A DNA stretch of 64,000 nt from SR-FBR-E99 sp963732365 (GCA_963732365.1 CAVSZC010000005.1:1488001-1552000); one strand, 5' to 3'; positions 52,308-60,101 are shown, counted from the stretch's first letter. The notes: generated from the sequence alone by a model not told the origin. Numbers and translations are program-made.

Positions 52308-52505
52308 ATGGCAAAGAACAAACACATAGACGATGAACCAGTCTTCTTGCTCCGAGGTGATGATGATGAGATTTATTACATAGATGACCCGGACATGATA
52401 CACACCCTCGACGAAAAAGTGAAGAGCATGAAGGGTAAAAGTGATGACGAGATAGGCGTGGAATTACTCAAAATTGTAAATCCCGAGAAATATGGCAATG
52501 GATAA
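52308..52505 (+). CDS. Unrecognised acidic small protein
   Basis: 65 residues, very acidic N-terminal half (DDEPVFLLRGDDDEIYYIDD). No motif recognised. Overlaps the next gene by 8-14 bases depending on the start used there, which supports translation of both. Confidence 0.5.
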   Translation: MAKNKHIDDEPVFLLRGDDDEIYYIDDPDMIHTLDEKVKSMKGKSDDEIGVELLKIVNPEKYGNG

Positions 52506-53178
52506 GTTTTTCAACTTCCCCATACTGCTGATGCAGTCAGCTCCGAATATGAAGGTGTTTTGTAATAACGTAATTGATTATTGCATCTACAAACATAGCT
52601 TATCACTCGAGGGAACCGCTGATACTAGGATGAAGGCTGCGTCTCATTACTTCGGCGTTGCGCTGGGCAATGTTTCACGTTCTCTGAGGGATGGCCGAGA
52701 ATTGTACGATAGTATGCCGACACGCCCCGCAATGACCGGCATAAATAAGGATTTGTTATTTGAATTTTATAAAGAGGATAAAACAGATTTTGAGATAGCC
52801 TCATTAATTGCATTCCTAGCAATTAAGAGCATTTTAGGTAAAAAGTCATATTCGCGTATCACTAATGAATATTTATTGTGCCGCATGGCCGGATATAACA
52901 GTAAACAAGATTTAAGAGAGTTGCCAGAATACCTTACACCATACCGCAAGCGTCGCGGCCTAAATAGGATTAAAATGGAGCTTCAGAGGAGTTACGGCCT
53001 TAAGATTTACGCACGTTATACACGAGGCTTTTTTGTCAGCTTCAGCCTCACACTTGAAGAGTTGATAAAGGAAGTTGAAATGAAGCGTAAAAAGTATTAT
53101 GAAACGTACATGAGAGACCAACAGAGTGCGGCAGTCGTAAAGGTGTTATCTCAAATTTACCCCAATGCAAAACGATAA
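52492..53178 (+). CDS. Unrecognised protein, possible DNA-binding or replication factor
   Basis: 228 residues, or 226 from ATG 52498. Basic and helical with winged-helix-like text (NNVIDYCIYKHSLSLEG, LIAFLAIKSILGKKSYSRIT, LCRMAGYNSKQDL) and a lysine-rich tail. No family recognised. The cluster of CATRTGTACA repeats directly behind it fits an initiator or regulator with binding sites nearby, but no sequence motif proves this. Confidence 0.6.
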   Translation: MAMDKFFNFPILLMQSAPNMKVFCNNVIDYCIYKHSLSLEGTADTRMKAASHYFGVALGNVSRSLRDGRELYDSMPTRPAMTGINKDLLFEFYKEDKTDFEIASLIAFLAIKSILGKKSYSRITNEYLLCRMAGYNSKQDLRELPEYLTPYRKRRGLNRIKMELQRSYGLKIYARYTRGFFVSFSLTLEELIKEVEMKRKKYYETYMRDQQSAAVVKVLSQIYPNAKR

Positions 53179-53194
53179 TACAAACATTGTTCAC

Positions 53195-53265
53195 CATATG
53201 TACACCATGTGTACATCTATAACAAAACACACCATGTGTACACTTAAGCGGCACTCATGTGTACA
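53195..53265. repeat. Cluster of four CATRTGTACA repeats
   Basis: CATATGTACA at 53195 and CATGTGTACA at 53206, 53233 and 53256. Three are preceded by AC or CAC, and two are followed by TCTATA. They are all on the same strand with spacings of 11, 27 and 23 bases. They fill the only sizeable gap in this part of the element. Operator sites or irregular iterons are both possible. Not a CRISPR array: the units are 10 bases and irregularly spaced. Confidence 0.7.
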
Positions 53266-53391
53266 TCTATATAAATATTCTTTACTAAGGTATTTAATAA
53301 AGATGTTTTACACATGTAAGCGCTTTCGCGCTTTTGCAGAAAATGAATTTTTTTATGAATGATTTGCAAACAACAATAAAAAACAACAGAT

Positions 53392-53691
53392 ATGGCATTT
53401 AAGAAAGGCTCGAGCGGCAACCCGAACGGCCGAACAAAGGGCGCAGCGAATCGAGTAACGGCTGAATTACGCGAACGGATCAAGGACTTTCTCGAAGGAC
53501 AATGGGACAAAATAGAACGAGACTTCTCAACGCTTGAAACAAAAGACCGTGTGGTACTTTTTGAAAAGCTGCTGCAATACATTCTGCCGCGTATGTCAGC
53601 GGTTGATATTGACGGTGAAATAGACTTCAAAAGCTTATCGGAAGATAGTTTGGACAGAATTGCTGAACGATTAATAAACAAATCAAAATGA
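53392..53691 (+). CDS. DUF5681 domain protein
   Basis: 99 residues beginning FKKGSSGNPNGRTKGAANR, the basic N-terminal signature of DUF5681, then a helical region. Such proteins are common in phages and prophages of several phyla, often near terminase genes. No terminase follows here. The stop overlaps the next start (ATGA). Confidence 0.75.
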   Translation: MAFKKGSSGNPNGRTKGAANRVTAELRERIKDFLEGQWDKIERDFSTLETKDRVVLFEKLLQYILPRMSAVDIDGEIDFKSLSEDSLDRIAERLINKSK

Positions 53692-53945
53692 AAAAAGCAA
53701 CGTGGATCACGATGTTCGGCCATGAACCGAATCGAATGATGAAAGAGGCCGTATTGCAAGAAGTTGTATCGACTGGCGCGGACATTCGGGAAGTCATATC
53801 TCGTTACGTTCTGCCCGATATTGCAGTCATTGGCTCTGACGGCAAATTTGATTATCAAGATACGCGCATCACAGTTGATGAATATCGAAGCATTGCGCCA
53901 CTTGGACCGTATGCGAAAATCGTAATAATAAAGGAGGACATATGA
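53688..53945 (+). CDS. Unrecognised small protein
   Basis: 85 residues with no recognised motif (WITMFGHEPNRMMKEAVLQE, ITVDEYRSIAPLGPYAKIV). ATGA overlaps on both sides tie it to the DUF5681 gene and to the following gene in one transcript. Confidence 0.6.
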   Translation: MKKATWITMFGHEPNRMMKEAVLQEVVSTGADIREVISRYVLPDIAVIGSDGKFDYQDTRITVDEYRSIAPLGPYAKIVIIKEDI

Positions 53946-54610
53946 TAAAAGTTTATGAAGACAAAAAGAAGGCAGTTGATTTTGATGCGTCGATAGACAA
54001 CTGCATTGATCGCTGCAACCAGTTGATCGATATTTGGCACGAGTTTCAGCCATTCAAACGCATCACAACAGTAGAAGACTTTGAGGCGGTGGCTGAGGAT
54101 CCAGCGAAGGCATTCGATCAGTTGTTAATCGAAAGTGTTCAACTGAAAGCGTCGGGACTGACTGCTGATCCCGAACAAGTCGCGAAGCTCTTCAGCATTG
54201 ACCGTACTAACTACATGAATTTAGTAGCGGGTCGCAGCGTAAGGATTGACGATTGCATACCATGCCAGCGCGCTAAAGTGAAAGCAGGAAAAACGGCAAT
54301 ATCATTGTCTGAATACGAGAGCTATAAGGCGTTTGTGACATTTGATCAAGGCGAATTTGTCCGCGATTACGATGCAACTGAAGACTTTAAAAAGAGATTC
54401 ACGACGTACGCCACGACAGACGCACAGATTGCCGTCGTCAATCATTTCGCTGACTTGGTGCGGATCTTAAATGCGCATGATGCGAAATACACAATCTCGA
54501 ACAAGGATAAAACGGTCATTGCGAAAGCTCTGCACTTGTATTTAACGCAAGCGGATCACGGCGAGTTTATGATAAATGAATTATTCATTCGAGACAATTT
54601 AAACCGATGA
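53942..54610 (+). CDS. Unrecognised protein
   Basis: 222 residues, mostly helical and soluble. DCIPCQRAKVKAGKTAIS has two Cys as CxxC, a possible metal or disulfide site. No family recognised. Overlaps its neighbours by four bases at each end. Confidence 0.6.
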   Translation: MIKVYEDKKKAVDFDASIDNCIDRCNQLIDIWHEFQPFKRITTVEDFEAVAEDPAKAFDQLLIESVQLKASGLTADPEQVAKLFSIDRTNYMNLVAGRSVRIDDCIPCQRAKVKAGKTAISLSEYESYKAFVTFDQGEFVRDYDATEDFKKRFTTYATTDAQIAVVNHFADLVRILNAHDAKYTISNKDKTVIAKALHLYLTQADHGEFMINELFIRDNLNR

Positions 54611-54858
54611 ACGAAGACGAAACCATATTAACCATGATGAAGGCGACAGCGATCGCAGAAGGTCTGCGGCTGTTGATAGACAAGCTTCAGCAGTCAGAAT
54701 ATCAGCATGACGCGGTCTATCGGTCACTGCTGGCGTTTCTTTCTGATCTTCATTGGCAGCATTATAAAATCCAGACTTCCCATAAACTTGAATATGATCT
54801 TTTTGGGAATCTGCGTATCAAGTCTGATGACAAACGACAAACGTTGAACTTTAACTAA
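54607..54858 (+). CDS. Unrecognised small protein
   Basis: 83 residues, helical, no motif recognised. Starts at the ATGA overlap with the previous gene and ends seven bases before the next start, so it is part of the same gene string. Confidence 0.55.
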   Translation: MNEDETILTMMKATAIAEGLRLLIDKLQQSEYQHDAVYRSLLAFLSDLHWQHYKIQTSHKLEYDLFGNLRIKSDDKRQTLNFN

Positions 54859-54865
54859 CAATAAG

Positions 54866-55396
54866 ATGAAAACAATTCTCATTCGCAAAAGCGGCGACAA
54901 CTTGCAGTGGCGAGAACTCGCGACAACGTCAACCCATTGGCATTATTTGCCACCTAACATCAGGACGCAATCGGAGATGAAGCAATACTTTGCTGATGGT
55001 AAACAAACGAACCAGGCGTGGCAGAACTGGCGCGAAGTTCAATTTAAGCTCGTCGATGTCAATGGCACAGCGTATCAGCATTACGGCGTGCGTCAGCGGG
55101 ACAATCTTTTCCATGCCGTCGTTAATTACGATGACAGCAAGCGTGTTACATTCAGCATCGATGAACTATGGTCACCAGCGGAACGGATGCGATACCTTCG
55201 CACGAATGCCGTACACTTGCCGTCTGAGATTGATAACGTCGATGACGCGTTGGAATATCTGTCAAGTGAAGAGCCGTTCACGGTCGATGATTATAAAGCG
55301 CAGCTTCAGAAGACAGTACGCGATAAAATTTCGGTGCGATGCGATAAGCACGCCCAAGGATCAGCTGCATACGCTTCCGTTGAGTTTACAGAATAG
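54866..55396 (+). CDS. Unrecognised protein
   Basis: 176 residues with alpha/beta character and a VNGTAYQHYGVRQRDNLFHAV segment (quoted in part). No family recognised. Last gene of the tightly overlapping string 53392-55396. No membrane helix or signal. Confidence 0.55.
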   Translation: MKTILIRKSGDNLQWRELATTSTHWHYLPPNIRTQSEMKQYFADGKQTNQAWQNWREVQFKLVDVNGTAYQHYGVRQRDNLFHAVVNYDDSKRVTFSIDELWSPAERMRYLRTNAVHLPSEIDNVDDALEYLSSEEPFTVDDYKAQLQKTVRDKISVRCDKHAQGSAAYASVEFTE

Positions 55397-55471
55397 TCGG
55401 TTAGTTGGTTTTCCGGCTTTTAAATCGGGGGCTGCTTCTTGCCATGTCAATAATTTTTTGTATATTGTGAT

Positions 55472-55699
55472 ATGAGCAAGTATCAGGAAATAATGTCGAA
55501 GATGATCACCGAGCCGGTTTTTCTTCTAAACTCGTTTGAGGACATCGCAATGAGAACTGAGATCGTAGATGGAGAAATAAAGTATTTCATGAAGCCGCGA
55601 GGTTTGTACGAGTATTCGATTGCTTATAACAGCAAGTTGGTTGCCGAAACGGAGTTCGAAGCAAACGAAATCACAAAAGAACAATACGACGCATATTAA
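55472..55699 (+). CDS. Unrecognised small protein
   Basis: 75 residues, no known motif. Separated from the previous gene by 75 A+T-rich bases that could hold its own promoter (TTTTTTGTATATTGTG near 55456-55471 is only -7-like). A terminator follows 70 bases after the stop. Confidence 0.5.
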   Translation: MSKYQEIMSKMITEPVFLLNSFEDIAMRTEIVDGEIKYFMKPRGLYEYSIAYNSKLVAETEFEANEITKEQYDAY

Positions 55700-55768
55700 C
55701 CTCACAACGGACAAGGCTGTAAGACGGTAATCAATCCGTTCGGAAAGCGCGTGGTTGACCAGAGGTTG

Positions 55769-55794
55769 AGGCTGTCAGAAATGGCAGCCTTTTT
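55769..55794 (+). terminator. Rho-independent terminator with GAAA tetraloop
   Basis: AGGCTGTCA (55769-55777), loop GAAA, TGGCAGCCT (55782-55790), nine pairs including one G-T, followed by TTTTT. It closes the plus-strand gene string of the element before the minus-strand cargo begins. Confidence 0.85.
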
Positions 55795-55883
55795 CGTATC
55801 TTTGGTTCAGAGGCAGCTCTATCCAAAAATGCAGCAATTCAAAATTGACAATGATTTTCAGACAGCCATGAGTTGAGTTGCCT

Positions 55884-56747
55884 TTATTTTAGATCATCCC
55901 AGACTTCTTTCAATTTATGATCCAAGGGATTTGGATTATACAACATTAATCTGTCAGACTCCCAAAATGCTCTACGGCATGGCACTTTAAGTTTTTTACA
56001 TAAATAGAGCATACTAGGTAATAAACCATCTGGGAAGCGATCTCCTATTACCACAGCAATTAATGAGTCTTTAATATCAATGTATAACCTTTCATCTGAA
56101 TCTGAATATATAATGATTCTGAACTCTTTTTCATCCTCAAAACTTGGGTCTTTGCAAAAGAACAAAGAGTCAGCATTTTGATTTATAAATTCCTCGCAGT
56201 AAGCATCAACTCCGCTAGAAATCACTTTATTGAAATTTACACTTGGTAGGTTTAGTTCCCTTATGGGCTTATAGGTAATGACATCAGAGTAAACTCTTTT
56301 GACGCTCTCCAGTTTTGTAAGTTTATCAAGCAACTTGTTTCGATCCAATGCGATTGAAACGCCCCGGTAGTTATCACCGTACTGAGACCACATCCTTAAT
56401 TTGCAGCAACCCAACTTCTCATATCTTTCGATTACTGGGAATCTATGATAAGAAATATCATTAGATTGATTCAATGAAAATGCAAGTACATGATGCTTTT
56501 CTTTTCTTAGTCGAGCGATTCCGTACATTGCACTAAAACCCATATGCTCGTCCTCCAGTGACAAGTTCGTACTTCCTCCGAACGGTATGAGTTCCTTATA
56601 CTCATACGGATCATTTGTTAAGGCTAAAGGTGAAAACCTTAACCTAGCATAAGGCAGGATGTGCTCAAGCGCAGTAAGCGCCGAAGTGTAATGATATATC
56701 GTCGTTTCCTTTCGTAATACATCAAAAATATCAGATTCCGTTTCCAT
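55884..56747 (-). CDS. DUF2971 family protein
   Basis: 287 residues. DUF2971-like landmarks in order: IYHYTSALTALEHIL at the N terminus, LALTNDPYEYKEL, LAFSLN, KLRMWSQYGDNYRGVSIALD (the MW..Y......G core) and FEDEKEFRIIIY near the C terminus. The biochemical role of the family is not established. Members turn up often in mobile and defence-rich regions. Markedly A+T-rich, on the strand opposite to the rest of the element and the same strand as the nuclease gene 270 bases upstream. Confidence 0.75.
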   Translation of the reverse strand: METESDIFDVLRKETTIYHYTSALTALEHILPYARLRFSPLALTNDPYEYKELIPFGGSTNLSLEDEHMGFSAMYGIARLRKEKHHVLAFSLNQSNDISYHRFPVIERYEKLGCCKLRMWSQYGDNYRGVSIALDRNKLLDKLTKLESVKRVYSDVITYKPIRELNLPSVNFNKVISSGVDAYCEEFINQNADSLFFCKDPSFEDEKEFRIIIYSDSDERLYIDIKDSLIAVVIGDRFPDGLLPSMLYLCKKLKVPCRRAFWESDRLMLYNPNPLDHKLKEVWDDLK

Positions 56748-57019
56748 GATTCAATGAAATAAGAATTGCAGGTATTATTTGAGAGGAATAAATATTGAAA
56801 TATACTACATAGAGAAGAGGCAGAATAATCTTTAACTTATTATAGTAGATTTCAAATCCAATGTGCCTCCTATTTATCAATAGAAGCAATAACACCAAGG
56901 GTTTATCAGATATTGACATTAATGGATTTGAATAAGTTTGAAAAAAGACCTTTTGAGGTTTATGAATTGATTTATTTGTTATCACTAATATAAAGCTGAG
57001 ATTATTAATAAATTAAGCT

Positions 57020-58789
57020 TTAAAATTCGGAGTTTAATGTTTTAAAAGTCGCTAATCCCCCATGATATTTGTTGATTGCGTAATATAAAGAGCCATGGTT
57101 TTTCAATAAATAGCTTGCCCTTGGAAACACCCCTTGTTTTTTGATAATCTTTTTAAGGGCATCAGCTACTACTTTCCTATCCTTCCAATACCCCGATGTT
57201 TTTCGATAAATGTCCCTTTTATATTCATACCCCATCAATGATGCAACATTCTCATAAGATTTATGATGCCTTCTTATCGCATGAACAACTGAGCTACCAA
57301 AACAAGATATGATTTCAGAATATGTCGGAAATCGATTTAGTTTCATACATAAAGGCATCAGTTCTTGCTTCACGTTTTCAATATTAATCCAGTAGCCAAT
57401 AGGTTTTTTATCCGAATGAGTATAATTGCAAGTAATTAGTATATCCAGATTCACAGTGTTCATCTCTAGCTTTTCATAAAGACTCTTGATTTTTTGATAT
57501 AAGTGACTCTCATTAGTGTAATCTTCAGGTAAAATCTCAAATACCTCATATTCTTCTTCATAGTATAAAGCTTTCTTTCTTTGATAATTAATATTATAAT
57601 TTCTTTCAATACCATTACGGGGATGAATATTTGGATCAATCATCAAAACTTCAATAATTAATCTGTTAGAGAGAATGAAGTCTGGTACAACCTTATGATT
57701 ATTAATCAATAAAGTGATGCCTCTTCGATGAGGGATCCCCGCATTAAAAAGAATATCATCAATAATTTTTTCCGCAAATGAATCGCAATAATGACCATCA
57801 TTCGCAATAAGGTATCTTGACGTTATTCCAAGTTTCTTAGCTATTGCTTTTAATCCTCCGTGCTTTCTTAGAGCACCCCTAAGACTTGTTTCCTCTAAGA
57901 ATAGCAATTCTTGATCACTCGGGAAATGTCCTATCTTTTTAATGATATTGTTAAAATCCCTCTTTACATTTTCCCAATCAGTGTAATAATTATGGGGTTT
58001 ATTTAAATTATCTGTTGGAATGTCAAGTAAAATGTATAGATTTCTCAGCCCGACGTAATGATGTTCGATTGCAGTAAGGATATTTAATTTGCCATGCATT
58101 TTAAAGTCGCCAGCCACTGGATAATCTCCGATGATTTCTTTAAGTTGAATAATCTCACGTCTAATGTTTTCAAGATTCTGCCAATAACCGGTATCTACAT
58201 TTTGCAGAGGTTCGAAACCTAATGATTTTCTGAACTTAGAAAATCCTCCGTGGTAAGTTGAGACGGCATTCACGAAGGTAGTATATCCTTCAGTCTGCAA
58301 TTTTTGCGCAGATGGTAAATTCCCGTATTTCGAAATGATCTTATTAGCTTCTCTTAAAACATTATTATAAGACTCCCAATATTTAAAACTATTCTGTAAT
58401 GGTTCGTATCCTAATCTTAATCTAATTTTGGGTAGTCCTCCGTGAAACTTAGTGGCAGCATTAAGTAAGTAATTTTTTTTTCGCTCTTTTAATTCCTTTG
58501 CTGTCGGAAAATATCCGAGCTCATTAATCAAGTATTTAAATTCCATAGAGATAACTTTCCAATCTCTATAATCCTCAAGTCTTTTTCGACCTTCATGATC
58601 CCTACTTAAAAGTTTACGATACTTCTTTATGCCTCCTGTCTTTTGAATTGCCTTATTAAGATCATTGCGCCCCATTTGAACTAATTCTGGTAGCGTTGGT
58701 ACATGGTTTAAAGAGTCGGTTAATTCTTCAAGTTCTTTAAAAATATTACTTGAATCTTTCCAATACCCATAAGGTCGCTTTCTACCCAT
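57020..58789 (-). CDS. Nuclease core embedded in seven homing-endonuclease-type DNA-binding repeats
   Basis: 589 residues. Five N-terminal repeats of about 60 residues (roughly 8-64, 74-129, 137-194, 201-258, 270-325) and two C-terminal ones (465-522, 533-588) share the pattern (Y/D)W, a helix, G-x-(F/Y/L)-P, a helix, then HGG and LG(Y/F). This resembles the HNH_repeat/homing endonuclease-associated repeat (PF18780). Between them, 332-440, lies a PD-(D/E)XK-like domain: DSFAEKIIDDIL (Glu340), VVPDFI (Asp370), IIEV (Glu380) and a later KK (405-406) that may take the usual Lys role. Likely a sequence-specific DNA-cutting protein. Very A+T-rich. The target is unknown: phage DNA, a rival element or an att site. 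Confidence 0.75.
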   Translation of the reverse strand: MGRKRPYGYWKDSSNIFKELEELTDSLNHVPTLPELVQMGRNDLNKAIQKTGGIKKYRKLLSRDHEGRKRLEDYRDWKVISMEFKYLINELGYFPTAKELKERKKNYLLNAATKFHGGLPKIRLRLGYEPLQNSFKYWESYNNVLREANKIISKYGNLPSAQKLQTEGYTTFVNAVSTYHGGFSKFRKSLGFEPLQNVDTGYWQNLENIRREIIQLKEIIGDYPVAGDFKMHGKLNILTAIEHHYVGLRNLYILLDIPTDNLNKPHNYYTDWENVKRDFNNIIKKIGHFPSDQELLFLEETSLRGALRKHGGLKAIAKKLGITSRYLIANDGHYCDSFAEKIIDDILFNAGIPHRRGITLLINNHKVVPDFILSNRLIIEVLMIDPNIHPRNGIERNYNINYQRKKALYYEEEYEVFEILPEDYTNESHLYQKIKSLYEKLEMNTVNLDILITCNYTHSDKKPIGYWINIENVKQELMPLCMKLNRFPTYSEIISCFGSSVVHAIRRHHKSYENVASLMGYEYKRDIYRKTSGYWKDRKVVADALKKIIKKQGVFPRASYLLKNHGSLYYAINKYHGGLATFKTLNSEF

Positions 58790-59005
58790 TTAATTACAAT
58801 CAGTAGCCTAATTCATCAATCAAATTTAGAAATAAACTCCAATTGCAAGCAGAATTAGACACAACTATAAAGCTCAACATCCTTGAATAGTGGACTTATC
58901 GTTTACTTAATACAAGGCTAATTACTCTGCTGGAATGTTATACTTTATGAGCCATCCTCAAAAATTTGCAACTTTGAATAATAACCATGAATTTATATTG
59001 AATCG

Positions 59006-59275
59006 ATGACAGAAGATACATTACAAAAGTGGTTTGAAGAGCATGGCGAGTTCCTCTGCGGGGTCAAGATGCGATTCATAATCCGCACCTCTGCCGGAGG
59101 ATGGGGCAAAGGTGATACGCTTTTAGAGGCACTTAATAACGCTGACTTTACTACCGATCAATCAGTAATTGTTGGACTCTATGACGAGTTCGCATGGGTT
59201 GACGATCTTGGCACAGTACACTATATGATTGGTCATTCAGACCCCGAGGCATTAGATATCAAATCGCTTAAATGA
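59006..59275 (+). CDS. Unrecognised small protein near the right end
   Basis: 89 residues, no recognised motif (SAGGWGKGDTLLEALNNADF, GLYDEFAWVDDLGTVHYMIG). Less A+T-rich than the nuclease gene. Faces attR. It could be a separate cargo gene. Confidence 0.5.
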   Translation: MTEDTLQKWFEEHGEFLCGVKMRFIIRTSAGGWGKGDTLLEALNNADFTTDQSVIVGLYDEFAWVDDLGTVHYMIGHSDPEALDIKSLK

Positions 59276-59550
59276 AATAGCAACTGCTGTCCTTGCGGCT
59301 GATGCCTATATCGGAGAGGGTTTTGGGTTGTGTCTCTATGGCACTACCCTCATATTGGTTACCGTGATAAGTACCCTTTTCAGCTATCTCACCCCCGTTG
59401 CTGTCCTTCCTTGATGAGCTGAACTATGTTAAAATATTACGACTGCCATTATAATGAAATTTTATCTTTTGCTATCAAGAAAATAGTGTAAAATGCGACT
59501 CATTTTTACTATTAGCTGTGTGCTAAAATGTGTGTAAGATATAAAGTAAA
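59276..59550. other. Gene-free right end of the element
   Basis: About 275 bases between the last small gene and the hairpin near attR. Apart from the 59515-59539 arm-type repeat I see no coding frame or RNA gene. Confidence 0.45.
59515..59539 (+). repeat. Candidate integrase arm-type site, right
   Basis: GCTGTGTG, spacer CTAAAA, TGTGTGTAAGA: same orientation and same 8+6+11 layout as 49439-49463, with both constant parts identical and the spacer different. It lies 56 bases inside attR. Confidence 0.6.
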
Positions 59551-59577
59551 GACTTATAAACTATTGATTTATAAGTC
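59551..59577 (-). terminator. Hairpin inside attR, likely replacement terminator for ssrA
   Basis: GACTTATAAA (59551-59560), seven-base loop, TTTATAAGTC (59568-59577): a perfect ten-base stem. On the minus strand it follows the ssrA 3' end by about 20 bases and is followed by TTTACTTTAT. The stem is A+T-rich, so it would be a moderate terminator. It could instead be a protein-binding palindrome for integration. Confidence 0.5.
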
Positions 59578-59594
59578 ATTAAAACGGTTGGGTT

Positions 59595-59611
59595 GTGGAG
59601 CTGGCGGGAGT
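59595..59611. repeat. attR: right direct repeat within the ssrA 3' end
   Basis: GTGGAGCTGGCGGGAGT, identical to 49296-49312. This copy is part of the intact tmRNA gene (3' acceptor strand and T-arm). Confidence 0.9.
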
Positions 59612-59989
59612 CGAACCCGCGTCCAGGCAAGGCGACCATATGCTTTCTACATGCTTATCCTGCCTTGATTGTCGGGAGTGACCAGGTGGCAGACAGCCGA
59701 ATCACACCTTATCTCCTTTGATTTCACCTTCGGGACGGAGAGGCCGTCGGGCTATCCCTGAATTGCGTGCGCTTCCTTATCGGGTTGGTACAGGGCATCA
59801 CCGCCCGGGAAACGTCTCGCCCCAACACCTGGTGCCGGGGTTAAGCATAACCTACTTGGTTCGGTTACGCAGCAAGAGCGTAGTTATTTTCGCCAGTTAT
59901 TGTTTTGTGACACAGGTTATAGAGTAGCGCCACCACCCTCTGCATGCTTACATACCACCGCGGCTTGCTGTCAAAACCAGGTCAGCCCC
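59596..59989 (-). ncRNA. ssrA: tmRNA
   Basis: 394 bases. The 5' end GGGGCUG pairs with 3' CAGCUCC to form the tRNA-like acceptor stem, and GGUUCGACUCCCGCC gives the T-arm. The tag frame lies at 59865-59894 and reads GENNYALAA then stop (GGC GAA AAT AAC ... GCG TAA), a normal Bacteroidota-like degradation tag. CCA is not encoded (the discriminator A is followed by CAA). It rescues stalled ribosomes with SmpB. The 3' end is the integration site of the neighbouring element, which kept the gene whole. Confidence 0.95.
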
Positions 59990-60009
59990 TTGATATGTCA
60001 ATTACACCG

Positions 60010-60017
60010 CAAAAGTA
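60010..60017 (-). promoter_or_regulatory. ssrA: ssrA promoter, -7 box
   Basis: Read on the minus strand, TACTTTTG is a perfect TAnnTTTG box, 20 bases upstream of the mature tmRNA 5' end. The -33 region about 20 bases further up reads TTTA instead of TTTG. Confidence 0.6.
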
Positions 60018-60101
60018 CATATAATTGCGGTTATATGATAAATATATTTACAAAAACCGGGCCGAATTCTTATCTTCACAGCATACCTCAAAGTTGCTGA
60101 A

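Larger units (their letters stand above)
49296..59611. mobile_element. About 10.3-kb integrative element inserted in ssrA
   Basis: Bounded by 17-base direct repeats made from the ssrA 3' end, with a tyrosine integrase next to the left repeat. Content: integrase, HTH/excisionase-like regulator, nine or so small genes without recognised function, a DUF5681 protein, and minus-strand cargo (DUF2971 protein, repeat-array nuclease) at the ssrA end. No capsid, terminase large subunit, relaxase or conjugation gene is seen, so it may be a phage satellite or a non-autonomous island. More A+T-rich than the host flanks, most strongly at 55.9-59.0 kb. Confidence 0.85.

Noticed and set aside
53195..53265. 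CRISPR-like array
   Set aside because: Units are only ten bases and spacings are 11, 27 and 23. No cas gene is present. The TTCGACCCC and GAGCAAG arrays were rejected as CRISPR for the same reasons.
53244..54053. 269-residue minus-strand open frame in the element
   Set aside because: It lies opposite the DUF5681 gene and the ATGA-linked genes at 53688 and 53942, which have family signature and overlapping starts. The minus frame has no recognisable motif and low-complexity Ser/Arg text typical of a shadow frame.
55700..55765. tRNA-like segment with GTTCGGAAAGCGCG
   Set aside because: No acceptor stem or anticodon arm can be paired around it. It is the spacer before a terminator.
56731..56985. 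84-residue minus-strand open frame upstream of the DUF2971 gene
   Set aside because: A+T-rich intergenic text with Ile/Leu/Tyr runs, no start context and no motif. It overlaps the DUF2971 start region.
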